Part shown: positions 17,737-25,992 of the stretch, piece after piece | Numbering within the stretch: position 1 is the stretch's first letter | Layout of the letters: every line of letters begins with the position of its first letter | Assembly: GCF_900184795.1 (NCBI RefSeq) | Contig: NZ_FXXN01000028.1 | Coordinates: 528,632 to 592,631, forward strand | DNA from: Magnetospirillum sp. 15-1 | GTDB taxonomy: Bacteria > Pseudomonadota > Alphaproteobacteria > Rhodospirillales > Magnetospirillaceae | DNA: 64,000 bases | Direction: 5' to 3' | Notes under the pieces: generated by a model | What the model saw: the letters and a program-made list of their open reading frames with translations, nothing else | What the model was told of the DNA's origin: nothing | Database searches by the model: none | Program-made: the position numbers and the translations under genes

Positions 17737-17930
17737 CGGCGGGTCCCCCTGGTGCGGATGGGCGGTTCGGGCGGCAAGTGTGCGCCTTCCGCCCGTCTTT
17801 GCAATGACCCAAGGGTGCAAAATAGAAAACATCGATGCAAGGCATAGAAAGCCTCTCTTGGACGGGGAAACGGTCCAAGGGTTAGTCTCCGCTCGGCCCG
17901 GAGCACGGGCCGTCGCCGGTGGAGCCTGAG
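17737..17930. promoter_or_regulatory. Divergent promoter region, lysR and acyl-CoA dehydrogenase
   Basis: This 194-base gap serves two divergent genes. Visible dyads are TTTGCA/TGCAAA at 17798-17803 and 17816-17821, with ACCC-AA-GGGT nested at 17807-17816, and CTTGGAC/GTCCAAG at 17857-17863 and 17873-17879. Spacings of 9 to 12 bases suit LysR dimers. Which one is the real operator cannot be decided from one sequence. Confidence 0.4.
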
Positions 17931-19088
17931 ATGCTGAATGTGGAAACCTTTGCTGATATCCGTGACTCGGTCCGCCGGCTGTGCGCCGCCTTTCCGGGCG
18001 AATACTGGCGCAGGCTGGACGCCGAGCGGGCCTATCCCACCGAATTCGTCCGGGCGCTGACCGAAAGCGGCTTCCTGTCGGTGCTGATCCCCGAGGAATA
18101 CGGCGGATCGGGCTTAGGAATCGCGGCGGCGGGCGCCATCCTCGAGGAAATCCACCGCTCGGGCTGCAACGGCGCCGCCTGCCATGCCCAGATGTACACC
18201 ATGGGCACGGTGCTGCGGCACGGCAGCCCGGCCCAGAAGGAGATGCTGCTGCCCGGCATCGCGGCCGGCGACATCCGGCTGCAGGCCTTCGGCGTCACCG
18301 AGCCGACCAGCGGCACCGACACCACCCGCATCCGCACCTTCGCCCGCCGGGAGGGCGACAAGTACATCGTCAACGGCCAGAAGGTGTTCATCTCGCGCGC
18401 CGAGCATTCCGACTGGATGGTGCTGCTGGTCCGCACCATGCCGCGCGATCAGGTGGGCAAGCCGTCCCAGGGCATGAGCGTGCTGCTGGTCGACATGCGC
18501 CGGGCGGTGGGCAACGGCATGACCATCAAGCCCATCCGCACCATGATCAACCACGGCACCACCGAGATCTTCATCGACGACCTGGAGGTCCCCGCCGCCA
18601 ATCTGGTGGGCGAGGAGGGCAAGGGCTTCGACTACATCCTGGACGGCATGAACGCCGAGCGGCTGCTGATCGCCAGCGAATGCATCGGCGATGCCCGCTT
18701 CTTCATCGACCGGGCGGTGGATTACGCCAGGACCCGCGAGGTGTTCGGCCGCGCCATCGGCGTCAACCAGGGCGTCCAGTTCCCCATCGCCCGCGCCCAT
18801 GTGGAAACCGAGGCGGCATCGCTGATGGTGCAAAAGGGTATCGCCCTGTTCGATGCCGGCCAGCCCTGCGGCGCCGAGGCCAACATGGCCAAGCTGGTGG
18901 CCTCGGAAGCCTCGTGGCATGCGGCCGACACCTGCCTGCAGACCCATGGCGGCTTCGGCTTCGCCGAGGAATACGACGTGGAACGCAAGTTCCGTGAGAC
19001 GCGGCTCTATCAGATCGCCCCCATCTCCACCAACCTGATCCTGTCCCATGTGGCGACCCATGTGCTGGGGCTGCCCAAGAGCTTCTGA
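17931..19088 (+). CDS. Acyl-CoA dehydrogenase
   Basis: A 385-residue FAD-dependent acyl-CoA dehydrogenase. The three-domain layout is visible: N-terminal helices (GFLSVLIPEEYGGSGLG), the middle beta domain with the FAD/substrate signature LQAFGVTEPTSGTDT, and the C-terminal bundle ending in the family motif LQTHGGFGFAEEYDVERKFRE. The ATG at 17931 has GGTGGAG six bases upstream. It is divergent from the LysR gene and followed by an SDR gene. An acyl-CoA dehydrogenase also belongs to the P. aeruginosa itaconate locus, where its role is accessory. The catalytic Glu position could not be fixed from sequence alone. Confidence 0.92.
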   Translation: MLNVETFADIRDSVRRLCAAFPGEYWRRLDAERAYPTEFVRALTESGFLSVLIPEEYGGSGLGIAAAGAILEEIHRSGCNGAACHAQMYTMGTVLRHGSPAQKEMLLPGIAAGDIRLQAFGVTEPTSGTDTTRIRTFARREGDKYIVNGQKVFISRAEHSDWMVLLVRTMPRDQVGKPSQGMSVLLVDMRRAVGNGMTIKPIRTMINHGTTEIFIDDLEVPAANLVGEEGKGFDYILDGMNAERLLIASECIGDARFFIDRAVDYARTREVFGRAIGVNQGVQFPIARAHVETEAASLMVQKGIALFDAGQPCGAEANMAKLVASEASWHAADTCLQTHGGFGFAEEYDVERKFRETRLYQIAPISTNLILSHVATHVLGLPKSF

Positions 19089-19122
19089 TATGGTGGCGCG
19101 TCAATCATCGGGGTGAGGCAGC

Positions 19123-19899
19123 ATGGAACTCGGTCTCGACGGCAAGGTCATCCTCATCACCGGCGGCTCCAAGGGCATCGGCCTGGCCTGTGCCGCCGCC
19201 TTCGCCGCCGAGGGCGCCAAGGTCGCCATCTGCTCGCGCTCTCCCGCCAATATCGAGCGCGCCCTCGCCGCCCTGCCCGGCGCCCGGGGCTTCGCCGCCG
19301 ACCTGTCCGATTCCGAGGCGGCGGCCGCGATGATCGAGGCGGTGGAAGCCGGCCTGGGACCGGTGGACGTGCTGGTCAACTCGGCCGGCGCCGCCCGGCG
19401 GACCCCGCCCGAGGAATTGAACCCGGCCCGCTGGCGCGACGCCTTCGACGCCAAGGTCTTTACCTATGTCAACGTCATGGACCCCATGGTCAAGCGCATG
19501 GCGGCGCGGGGACGCGGGGTCATCGTCAACGTGATCGGCATCGGCGGAAAGGTGGCCATGCCCACCCATATCGCCGGCGGCGCGGCCAATGCCGCCCTGA
19601 TGCTGGCCACCGCCGGGCTGGGAGCCGCCTATGCCGGCCAAGGGGTGCGGGTGGTCGGCCTCAGCCCCGGCCTGACCGAGACCGAGCGGGTGGCGGAGGG
19701 GATGGAGGCCGTCGCCCGGCAATCGGGGCAAAGCGTCGAGGAAGCCCGCCGCGCCAGCATCGAGCGCCTGCCGCTCGGCCGCATGGCGGCGCCGGAGGAA
19801 GTGGCCGACGCGGTGGTCTTTCTGGCCTCGGGCAAGGCCGGCTACATCACGGGCACCACCCTGTCCATGGATGGCGGCCAGAACCCGGTGGTGCTTTGA
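19123..19899 (+). CDS. SDR-fold protein lacking the usual Ser-Tyr-Lys triad
   Basis: A 258-residue short-chain dehydrogenase/reductase fold. The dinucleotide motif TGGSKGIG is at residues 13-20, NSAGA at 86-90, and the C-terminal SMDGGQNPV is typical. Aligned by eye to FabG, the catalytic Ser, Tyr and Lys positions hold Gly139, Gly152 and Asn156 (segment THIAGGAANAALM), so the standard oxidoreductase chemistry is doubtful. Divergent SDR groups of this kind exist; the protein may bind NAD(P)(H) with another function. It follows the acyl-CoA dehydrogenase by 34 bases and probably shares its transcript. It ends 1 base before the convergent XRE gene. Confidence 0.85.
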   Translation: MELGLDGKVILITGGSKGIGLACAAAFAAEGAKVAICSRSPANIERALAALPGARGFAADLSDSEAAAAMIEAVEAGLGPVDVLVNSAGAARRTPPEELNPARWRDAFDAKVFTYVNVMDPMVKRMAARGRGVIVNVIGIGGKVAMPTHIAGGAANAALMLATAGLGAAYAGQGVRVVGLSPGLTETERVAEGMEAVARQSGQSVEEARRASIERLPLGRMAAPEEVADAVVFLASGKAGYITGTTLSMDGGQNPVVL

Positions 19900-19900
19900 C

Positions 19901-20494
19901 CTAGCGGTCGTCGCCGGACAGCACCACCAGGATTTCGGCGTCGCCGTCACCCACCGACAGGAAGGCGTGGCCCTGGGCCGCGTCGAAATAGATGCTCTCC
20001 CCCTGGCCCAGCAAGACCGGCTCGCGGTCGTCCAGGTGGACCTCCACCCGACCCGACAAGACGAACAGGAATTCTTCGCCGGCATGGCGCAGCAGGGGGC
20101 CGAATTCCTTGAGGGAACGGGCCCGCACCCAGGCGACGGCGGGCACCATGCTCTTGCCCGCCAGGGTCGCCGCCAGATAGCCGTAATCGTAATTGGGCGT
20201 CGTCACCCGGTGGGCCTGATCGCGCCGGGTCACCGCCGAGCGCAGGGGCACGCCCTCCGCCGGCTCGGACCCGAACAGCTCGGAAATATCGATGCCGAGG
20301 CCGCGGCTCAGTTGCAGCAGCTTGTCGTAGGTGGGCGACATCTGGCCGCGCTCCACCTTGGAGACGGTGGAGATGGCCAGCCCGCTGGCCTCGGCCACCG
20401 CCTTGAGGGTCCAGCCGCGCGCCAGACGATGGGCCCTGAGGCGCGAGCCCATCTCGCTCAGGGGTACGGGAGTGCCGGCTTCGGTCGGGGTCAT
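19901..20494 (-). CDS. XRE-family regulator with C-terminal cupin
   Basis: A 197-residue two-domain regulator. Residues 14-70 form a lambda-repressor-like helix-turn-helix (RLRAHRLARGWTLKAVAEASGLAISTVSKVERGQMSPT). Residues 120-190 form a small cupin (HAGEEFLFVLSGRVEVHLDD, then GESIYFDAAQGHAF), which usually binds a small effector. Such proteins often control nearby transport or catabolic genes. It is divergent from the ABC binding-protein gene, and a tandem operator-like repeat lies in the shared gap. The natural regulon would be itself plus the binding protein and mandelate genes to its right. Confidence 0.9.
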   Translation of the reverse strand: MTPTEAGTPVPLSEMGSRLRAHRLARGWTLKAVAEASGLAISTVSKVERGQMSPTYDKLLQLSRGLGIDISELFGSEPAEGVPLRSAVTRRDQAHRVTTPNYDYGYLAATLAGKSMVPAVAWVRARSLKEFGPLLRHAGEEFLFVLSGRVEVHLDDREPVLLGQGESIYFDAAQGHAFLSVGDGDAEILVVLSGDDR

Positions 20495-20503
20495 GGCGCC
20501 ATA

Positions 20504-20536
20504 TTTTCCGATACGAAAATTTTCTGATAGGAAAAT
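20504..20536. promoter_or_regulatory. Tandem operator-like repeat upstream of XRE-cupin gene
   Basis: Two 17-base near-copies, TTTTCCGATACGAAAAT (20504-20520) and TTTTCTGATAGGAAAAT (20520-20536), follow each other with 16-base periodicity. Each is itself a partial palindrome TTTTC-N6-GAAAA. They start 10 bases before the XRE-cupin start codon and about 75 bases before the divergent binding-protein gene, the expected place for an autoregulatory operator. Confidence 0.6.
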
Positions 20537-20611
20537 TCCGTCGATCTGCCTACCTTAAACAAAACGGCCGCCAAGCCAACAGCATTCACGCAGGATAGGA
20601 AGGTCAACGTC

Positions 20612-21769
20612 ATGGGAAGCAATGCTCCGCTGTCGCGTCATCTGAAAGTCCTTCTGGCTCTCGGCCTCGGGCTGGCCTCGGCGCCGGTTTGGGCCGCCGA
20701 GCCGATCCGCATCGGCTCGGTGGTCTCCGCCACCGGCCCCGCCAGTTTCCTCGGCGATCCCGAGCAGAAGACGCTGGAGCTCCTGGTCGACAAGATCAAC
20801 GCGGCGGGCGGCGTCCTCGGCCGCAAGCTGGAGCTGATCCCCTATGACGACGCCAGCGACACCGCCAAGGCCAACACCATGATCCGGCGGCTGATCCAGC
20901 AGGACAAGGTGGACGTGGTGATCGGCGCCTCGACCACCGGCTCGACCATGGGCATGGTGCCCCAGGCCGAATCCGCGAAGATGCCCATGGTCTCGCTGGC
21001 GGCGGCCTCGGTGATCGTCGAGCCGGTCAAGCCCTATGTCTTCAAGATGCCCCACTCCGACCGCATGGCGGCGCAGAAGGTCCTGGAGGACATGAAGAAA
21101 CGGGGCATCGCCAATTTCGCCCTGCTGTCCGACACCGGCGGCTTCGGCAAGTCGGGCCATGACGAGACCCTGAAGATGGCGGCCTCCATGGGTATTCCGG
21201 TCATCGAGGACCTGTCCTACGGCGACAAGGACACCGACATGACGCCGCAGTTGACCAAGGCCAAGCAGTCGGGCGCCAAGGCCATCTTCGTGTTCGGCAC
21301 CGGCCAGGCCCCGGCGGTGATCGCCCGCAACCACGCCCAGCTCAGCCTGGGAATTCCGCTCTATATGTCCCACGGCCAGGCCTCCATGGAATTCGCCAAG
21401 CTGACCGGCAAGCCCGCCGAGGGCATCCGCATGCCGTCGCCGGCCCTCCTGATCGCCGAATCCCTGCCGGCCACCGACCCTCAGCGGGCGGTCAGCGTCG
21501 AGTACAAGCGGGAATTCGAGGCCCGCTACAAGATCGACGTCTCCACCTTCGGCGGCTATGCCTTCGACGCCCTGCGCATGGTGGTCGAGGCCATCAAGAC
21601 GGCGGGCGGCACCGACAAGGAGAAGGTGCGCGCCGCCCTGGAGCAGACCACCGGCTTCATCGGGGTCAGCGGCATCTACAACATGACCGCCGCCGACCAT
21701 ATGGGCCTGGGCAGCCAGTCGTTCCGCATGGTGGAAATCCGCAACGGCGGCTTTGCCGAAGTCCAATAG
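20612..21769 (+). CDS. ABC transporter substrate-binding protein, LivK type
   Basis: A 385-residue periplasmic binding protein of the branched-chain amino acid/aromatic acid type (Peripla_BP_6). A Sec signal ends near residue 29 (ASAPVWAAEP) and the mature chain opens PIRIGSVVSATGPASFLG, typical of the group. GGAAGG lies 9-14 bases upstream of the ATG. No permease or ATPase genes are adjacent, so it must pair with a transporter elsewhere. It is followed within 11 bases by mandelate dehydrogenase and racemase genes, so an aromatic hydroxy or keto acid is a reasonable ligand; that is inference, as the family also binds leucine and amides. Confidence 0.9.
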   Translation: MGSNAPLSRHLKVLLALGLGLASAPVWAAEPIRIGSVVSATGPASFLGDPEQKTLELLVDKINAAGGVLGRKLELIPYDDASDTAKANTMIRRLIQQDKVDVVIGASTTGSTMGMVPQAESAKMPMVSLAAASVIVEPVKPYVFKMPHSDRMAAQKVLEDMKKRGIANFALLSDTGGFGKSGHDETLKMAASMGIPVIEDLSYGDKDTDMTPQLTKAKQSGAKAIFVFGTGQAPAVIARNHAQLSLGIPLYMSHGQASMEFAKLTGKPAEGIRMPSPALLIAESLPATDPQRAVSVEYKREFEARYKIDVSTFGGYAFDALRMVVEAIKTAGGTDKEKVRAALEQTTGFIGVSGIYNMTAADHMGLGSQSFRMVEIRNGGFAEVQ

Positions 21770-21779
21770 GACGGCCGTC

Positions 21780-22916
21780 ATGCTGGTCAATGTGGAAGAC
21801 CACCGCCGGCAGGCCCGGCGGCGCCTGCCCCGCTTCGTCTTCGACTACCTGGACGGCGGCGCCGACGACGAAAGCTGCCTGCGCCGCAACCGCGCCGACA
21901 TGGAGGGGGTCACCCTGACCCCCTCCTGCCTGCGGGACGTGTCGGGCATCGATCCTTCCGTCACCCTGTTCGGACAAAGGTGGCGGGCGCCCATCGCCGT
22001 CGCCCCCACCGGCTTCAACGGCCTGCTGCGGCCCGAGGGCGACCGGCTGGTGGCGCGGGCGGCGGCGGCGGCCGGAGTGCCGTTCAGCCTGTCCTCCGCC
22101 TCCAACGTCCGCATGGAGCGGATCGGCGCGGACAGCCGGGGCGAACGGTGGTTCCAGCTCTACGTCATGACCGACCGCTCCATCGCCGAGCAGATGCTGG
22201 AGCGGGCGCGGGCTTCCAGCTTCACCACCCTGATCCTCACCGTGGACGTGCCCATGGGCGGCAACCGCGAGCGCGACCGGCGCAACGGCTTTCGCCTGCC
22301 CTTCCGGCCGTCGCTCGCCACGCTCTTCGACATCTGCCGCCATCCGGGCTGGCTGGCCGGCATGGCCCGGTCGGGGACCCCGCGCTTCGCCAATCTCGGC
22401 CGCGACGAGGATGCGGGCCAATCGGCGGCATTGCAGGCCGCCCTGCTCAGCCGCGCCATGGACCGTCGCCTGATCTGGGAGGATATGGCGTGGCTGCGCG
22501 ACCGCTGGCCCGGCCCCATCGTCATCAAGGGATTGCTGCATCCGGAAGACGCCGTCCGGGCGGTCCATGCCGGGGCCGACGGCATCATCGTCTCCAACCA
22601 TGGCGGCCGCCAGCTGGACGCGGCGCCGTCGACCATTTCGACCCTGCCGGCCATGGTCGCCGCCACCGCCGGGCGCCTGCCGGTGCTGGTAGACAGCGGC
22701 TTTCGCCGGGGCAGCGACGTGGTCAAGGCACTGGCCCTGGGCGCCGCCGGAATCCTGCTCGGCCGTCCCATCCTCTATGGTCTGGCGGCGGGCGGCGAAG
22801 CGGGCGTGCGGGCGGTGCTCGACACCTTCATCACCGAGATCGAGACCACCATGACCCTGATCGGCGCCGCCACCATCGGCCATATCGGCCCCCATCATCT
22901 GGTTCGTCCATCATGA
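21780..22916 (+). CDS. mdlB: FMN-dependent alpha-hydroxy acid dehydrogenase, probable (S)-mandelate dehydrogenase
   Basis: A 378-residue TIM-barrel flavoprotein. The start LVNVEDHRRQARRRLPRFVF is the family opening, WFQLYV is an FMN-proximal strand, and the active site motif SNHGGRQLD supplies the catalytic His and substrate Arg. The run DSGFRRGSDVVKALALGA binds FMN phosphate. As recalled, Pseudomonas MdlB shares this and the GNRERDRRN-like loop. It would oxidise (S)-mandelate to benzoylformate and pass electrons to the membrane. It overlaps the racemase gene by 4 bases (ATGA), which strongly supports the mandelate reading over lactate or glycolate. The ATG at 21780 has AGGA upstream. Confidence 0.85.
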   Translation: MLVNVEDHRRQARRRLPRFVFDYLDGGADDESCLRRNRADMEGVTLTPSCLRDVSGIDPSVTLFGQRWRAPIAVAPTGFNGLLRPEGDRLVARAAAAAGVPFSLSSASNVRMERIGADSRGERWFQLYVMTDRSIAEQMLERARASSFTTLILTVDVPMGGNRERDRRNGFRLPFRPSLATLFDICRHPGWLAGMARSGTPRFANLGRDEDAGQSAALQAALLSRAMDRRLIWEDMAWLRDRWPGPIVIKGLLHPEDAVRAVHAGADGIIVSNHGGRQLDAAPSTISTLPAMVAATAGRLPVLVDSGFRRGSDVVKALALGAAGILLGRPILYGLAAGGEAGVRAVLDTFITEIETTMTLIGAATIGHIGPHHLVRPS

Positions 22917-23983
22917 TCATCACCGGCCTGACCGCGCGGGCGGTCAACGTTCCCCTGGACTATCCGGTGCGCACCAGCGTCGGAACCGTCGCCACCGCCC
23001 CCCTGGTGCTGATCGACATCGGGACCGACCGCGGCATCGTCGGCCGCTCCTATGTCTTCACCTACACTCCGCTGGCCCTGGCGGCGGTGCGGGAATTGCT
23101 GAGCGCGCTCGGCGAGGCCCTGGCGGGATACCCGGCGGCGCCGGCCGAGATCGACCGCCTGCTGGAAGGGCGCTTCCGCCTGCTGGGCGCCACCGGATTG
23201 GTCCGCATGGCCATGGCCGGCATCGACATGGCGCTGTGGGACGCCGCCGCCCACCACCTGGGCGTGCCCCTGGTGGAGATGCTGGGCGGCACCCGCCGCC
23301 CCATCCCCGCCTATGACAGCCATTCCATGGACGGCGAGACCCTGGCGGTAGAGCGGGCGAAACAGGCGGCCGGGCAGGGCTTCACCGCCATCAAGACCAA
23401 GATCGGCTACGCGACCCTGGCCGAGGACATCCGGGTGATCCGGGCGATCCGCGCCGCAATCGGCGACGGGGTCCAGATCCTGGTGGACTACAACCAGTCC
23501 CAGAGCGTCCCCGAGGCCATCCGGCGCGGCAAGGCTTTGGAGAGCGAGGGCGTCGCCTGGATCGAGGAACCCACCCGGCAGGAGGATTACCTGGGGCATG
23601 CCCGCATCCGCGAGGCCCTGGCCCTGCCGGTGCAGATGGGGGAGAACTGGTTCGGCATCGACGAGATGACCTGGGCGCTGGATGCCGGCGCCACCGACCT
23701 CGCCATGCCCGACGCCATGAAGATCGGCGGCGTCACCGGCTGGCTGCGTGCCGCCGCCCTGGCCCAGAGCCGGGGCATCCCCATGTCCAGCCACATCTTT
23801 CAGGAAGTAAGCTGCCATCTCATGGCGGTCACCCCCACCGCCCACCTGCTCGAGCGCATGGACCTGGCCGCCCCCATCCTGGACCGGCCGCTGCGTTTCG
23901 AGGCGGGCTCTGCCCTTATCCCCGACCGGCCGGGCACCGGGATCGGCTGGAACGAGGCGGCGGTGGAACGCTACGCCGTGTGA
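22913..23983 (+). CDS. mdlA: Mandelate racemase
   Basis: A 356-residue enolase-superfamily enzyme that interconverts (R)- and (S)-mandelate. The catalytic set is complete: Lys161 and Lys163 (IKTKIGY), Asp192 and Asn194 (VDYNQS), Glu218 (WIEEP), Glu244 (MGENW), Asp267 (MPDAMKIGG), His294 (SSHIFQE) and Glu314 (HLLERMD). Every one is offset by exactly three from the numbering of the Pseudomonas putida enzyme (K164, K166, D195, E221, E247, D270, H297, E317), so the substrate call is firmer than usual for this superfamily. It overlaps the mandelate dehydrogenase stop. Benzoylformate decarboxylase and benzaldehyde dehydrogenase genes are not in the window. Confidence 0.9.
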   Translation: MIITGLTARAVNVPLDYPVRTSVGTVATAPLVLIDIGTDRGIVGRSYVFTYTPLALAAVRELLSALGEALAGYPAAPAEIDRLLEGRFRLLGATGLVRMAMAGIDMALWDAAAHHLGVPLVEMLGGTRRPIPAYDSHSMDGETLAVERAKQAAGQGFTAIKTKIGYATLAEDIRVIRAIRAAIGDGVQILVDYNQSQSVPEAIRRGKALESEGVAWIEEPTRQEDYLGHARIREALALPVQMGENWFGIDEMTWALDAGATDLAMPDAMKIGGVTGWLRAAALAQSRGIPMSSHIFQEVSCHLMAVTPTAHLLERMDLAAPILDRPLRFEAGSALIPDRPGTGIGWNEAAVERYAV

Positions 23984-23988
23984 CGCCG

Positions 23989-24531
23989 TCAGGACGGCGC
24001 GTGCTTGCTGAGGATGCGCTGCAGGGTCCGCCGGTGCATGCGCAGCCGGCGGGCGGTCTCGGACACGTTGTGGCCGCACTCGCCGAACACCCGGTTGATA
24101 TGCTCCCAGCGCACCCGCTCGGGGGTCATGGGCTCGGCCTCGATGGCCGGTTCCACGCGGGTTTCCTCGCCGCGCAGCACCGACAGCAGATGCTCCACAT
24201 CCACCGGCTTGGGCAGGTAGTCGGCGGCGCCGGCCTTGATGGCGGTGACCGCCGAGGCGATGTTGCCGTATCCGGTCAGCAGCACGATGCGGGTGGAGGG
24301 CGCGATCTCGCGCAGGATGCGCACCAGGTCCAGCCCGTTGCTGTTGCCCAGCCTGAGATCGACCGCCGCATAGGTAAGCGGCGTTCCCTCCGCCACCGCC
24401 ATGGCTTCGGCGATAGTGCCGACGGCGTGCACCGTCAGGTGGCGGCGCTGCAGGGCGCGGGTCAGGCTGAGGCGGAACGGATCGTCGTCGTCGACGACAA
24501 GGATGGTTTCCTGCCCGAGTTGGTCAGCCAT
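23989..24531 (-). CDS. regA: Redox response regulator RegA/ActR/PrrA
   Basis: A 180-residue response regulator: receiver domain at residues 10-125 (ILVVDDDDPFR, phospho-Asp in AAVDLRLGNSNGL, Thr in LLTGYG, Lys in YLPKPVD) and a short Fis-like helix-turn-helix at 135-180 (INRVFGECGHNVSETARRLRMHRRTLQRIL). This compact layout and the invariant C-terminal helix are characteristic of RegA/PrrA/ActR in alphaproteobacteria. It controls photosynthesis, nitrogen, hydrogenase and terminal oxidase genes in relatives. The ATG at 24531 overlaps the regB stop by 8 bases. It ends 5 bases from the convergent racemase gene. Confidence 0.93.
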   Translation of the reverse strand: MADQLGQETILVVDDDDPFRLSLTRALQRRHLTVHAVGTIAEAMAVAEGTPLTYAAVDLRLGNSNGLDLVRILREIAPSTRIVLLTGYGNIASAVTAIKAGAADYLPKPVDVEHLLSVLRGEETRVEPAIEAEPMTPERVRWEHINRVFGECGHNVSETARRLRMHRRTLQRILSKHAPS

Positions 24532-25840
24532 GGCGGTCCAATGTCGCTGTGGCTCCAAGCAGATCAACCATGCGCCACCGCACCGTCACCTCGGCGCCGC
24601 CGTCCTCGGCATTGCGGAAGAACAACTGCCCGCCGGTATGGGACAGCAGCGTATTGGCGATGAAGATGCCCAGGCCGAGATGGGTGCCGTCCTGGTCGCG
24701 GTTGGAGATGTAGGGCTCTCCCAGATGCTCCATCAGGCGCTCGGGATAGCCCGGCCCGTCATCGTGAATCCTTACGGAAAGGCTGTCGGCTCCCCACTCG
24801 GTCTGGACGTCGACGCGGGTGGTGGCGAACTGAAAGGCATTCTGGAAGAGATTGCCCAGGCCGTGGAGAATTTCCGGACTGCGCATGATCCAGGGCTCCG
24901 CCTCGGCGGGACCGGTATCGGACCGGCTGGAGAAGGACAGGTCGATGGTCATGTCGCGGTACGGCGCCGCCGCCATCTCGACCAGGGTGGACACCGAGAC
25001 GGTCTCGTCGCCGACCATGGCGTCGTATTCCCGGCGGCGATACAGCCGCTTCAGGATTTCTCGGCACCGCTCGGTCTGGCTCAGCAGCAGCGTCATGTCC
25101 TCGACATAGGGGCTGTCGGGCGGTGCCTGGGCGACGATCTCCTGGGCCAGCAGGCAGACGGTGGCCAGCGGCGTGTTGAGCTCGTGCGCCACCATGGCCG
25201 CCAGCCCGCCGACCGCCGCCGCCTTCTGTTCCTTGAGCAGGGCGGTGCGGCTGGCCTCGTAGGCGGCGTCCATGCGCCGGGTCTCGTTGGCCATGTGCCA
25301 GGTGAAGAAGCTGACGGAGACGATGCCGACGCAAAGGGCGACCCATTCGCCGAAGATGTAGACGCCGGGAAACGCCAGGGGCGTCGGCCAGGGCAGCGGC
25401 AGGTGGACCACTCCCGCCACGGTGATGGCCGCCGCCGCCAGCCCGCAGATCAGCGTCGTGTTGCGGGCCGGCAGAACCGCCGAGGCCACCGCCACCGGGC
25501 CCATGATGAAGATACAGAACGGATTCTGCGGCCCGCCGGTGAGGCTGATCAGCAGGCACATCTGCAGCACGTCGAAGGCGATGTGCCAGGTGGCCTTGCG
25601 CTGGTCGAGGCACCACGCGCCGCCACGGTCCACATTCTGCAGGGCGTTGAAGATGGCCGAGGCGCCGATGGTCAGCACCACCGGCATCAGCGCCAGATGG
25701 CCGAGAAACACCTCGACCACCAGAACCGTCGCCGATTGGCCGCCGATGGCCAGCCAGCGGATCAGGATCAGCGTCCCCAAACGGGTTCGCAGGGCGCTCT
25801 TGTGATGAGCGTCTCCTCCCAATGGGGCCGGCTCCTCCAT
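24524..25840 (-). CDS. regB: Redox sensor histidine kinase RegB/ActS/PrrB
   Basis: A 438-residue membrane kinase. About six hydrophobic helices occupy residues 20-185, with the quinone-interaction motif GGPQNPF at 102-108 in a loop. The H-box reads VAHELNTPLATV with His219, and the redox-active cysteine of the family is present at Cys259 (TERCREIL). ATP-binding boxes NLFQNAFQFA, IHDDGPGY and GTHLGLGIFIANTL follow. The ATG at 25840 has GGGAG upstream; a GTG at 25852 is less likely. It senses quinone pool/oxygen status and phosphorylates RegA. An FNR-like box lies 33 bases upstream, and the gene follows the NO-reductase-like operon on the same strand. Confidence 0.95.
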   Translation of the reverse strand: MEEPAPLGGDAHHKSALRTRLGTLILIRWLAIGGQSATVLVVEVFLGHLALMPVVLTIGASAIFNALQNVDRGGAWCLDQRKATWHIAFDVLQMCLLISLTGGPQNPFCIFIMGPVAVASAVLPARNTTLICGLAAAAITVAGVVHLPLPWPTPLAFPGVYIFGEWVALCVGIVSVSFFTWHMANETRRMDAAYEASRTALLKEQKAAAVGGLAAMVAHELNTPLATVCLLAQEIVAQAPPDSPYVEDMTLLLSQTERCREILKRLYRRREYDAMVGDETVSVSTLVEMAAAPYRDMTIDLSFSSRSDTGPAEAEPWIMRSPEILHGLGNLFQNAFQFATTRVDVQTEWGADSLSVRIHDDGPGYPERLMEHLGEPYISNRDQDGTHLGLGIFIANTLLSHTGGQLFFRNAEDGGAEVTVRWRMVDLLGATATLDRHG

Positions 25841-25872
25841 ACTCACTCCCACTCCAGCGCGGATCTCGCCTT

Positions 25873-25886
25873 TTGATATTTGTCAA
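25873..25886 (-). promoter_or_regulatory. FNR/DNR-like box upstream of regB
   Basis: TTGATATTTGTCAA matches the TTGAT-N4-ATCAA consensus at nine of ten positions. It lies 33 bases upstream of the regB start codon, in a 152-base AT-richer gap. Position suggests oxygen- or NO-dependent control of regBA by a Crp/Fnr protein, overlapping or just downstream of the promoter. Confidence 0.5.
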
Positions 25887-25992
25887 ATTTACGGGGAGTA
25901 ATTATACGTGTTGAACCTCCGCCTGAATTTAACAATGGACAAATGGCCGGACAGGCTATGCGCCATATGCGGTTTGATTTCCCGGAATGCAC

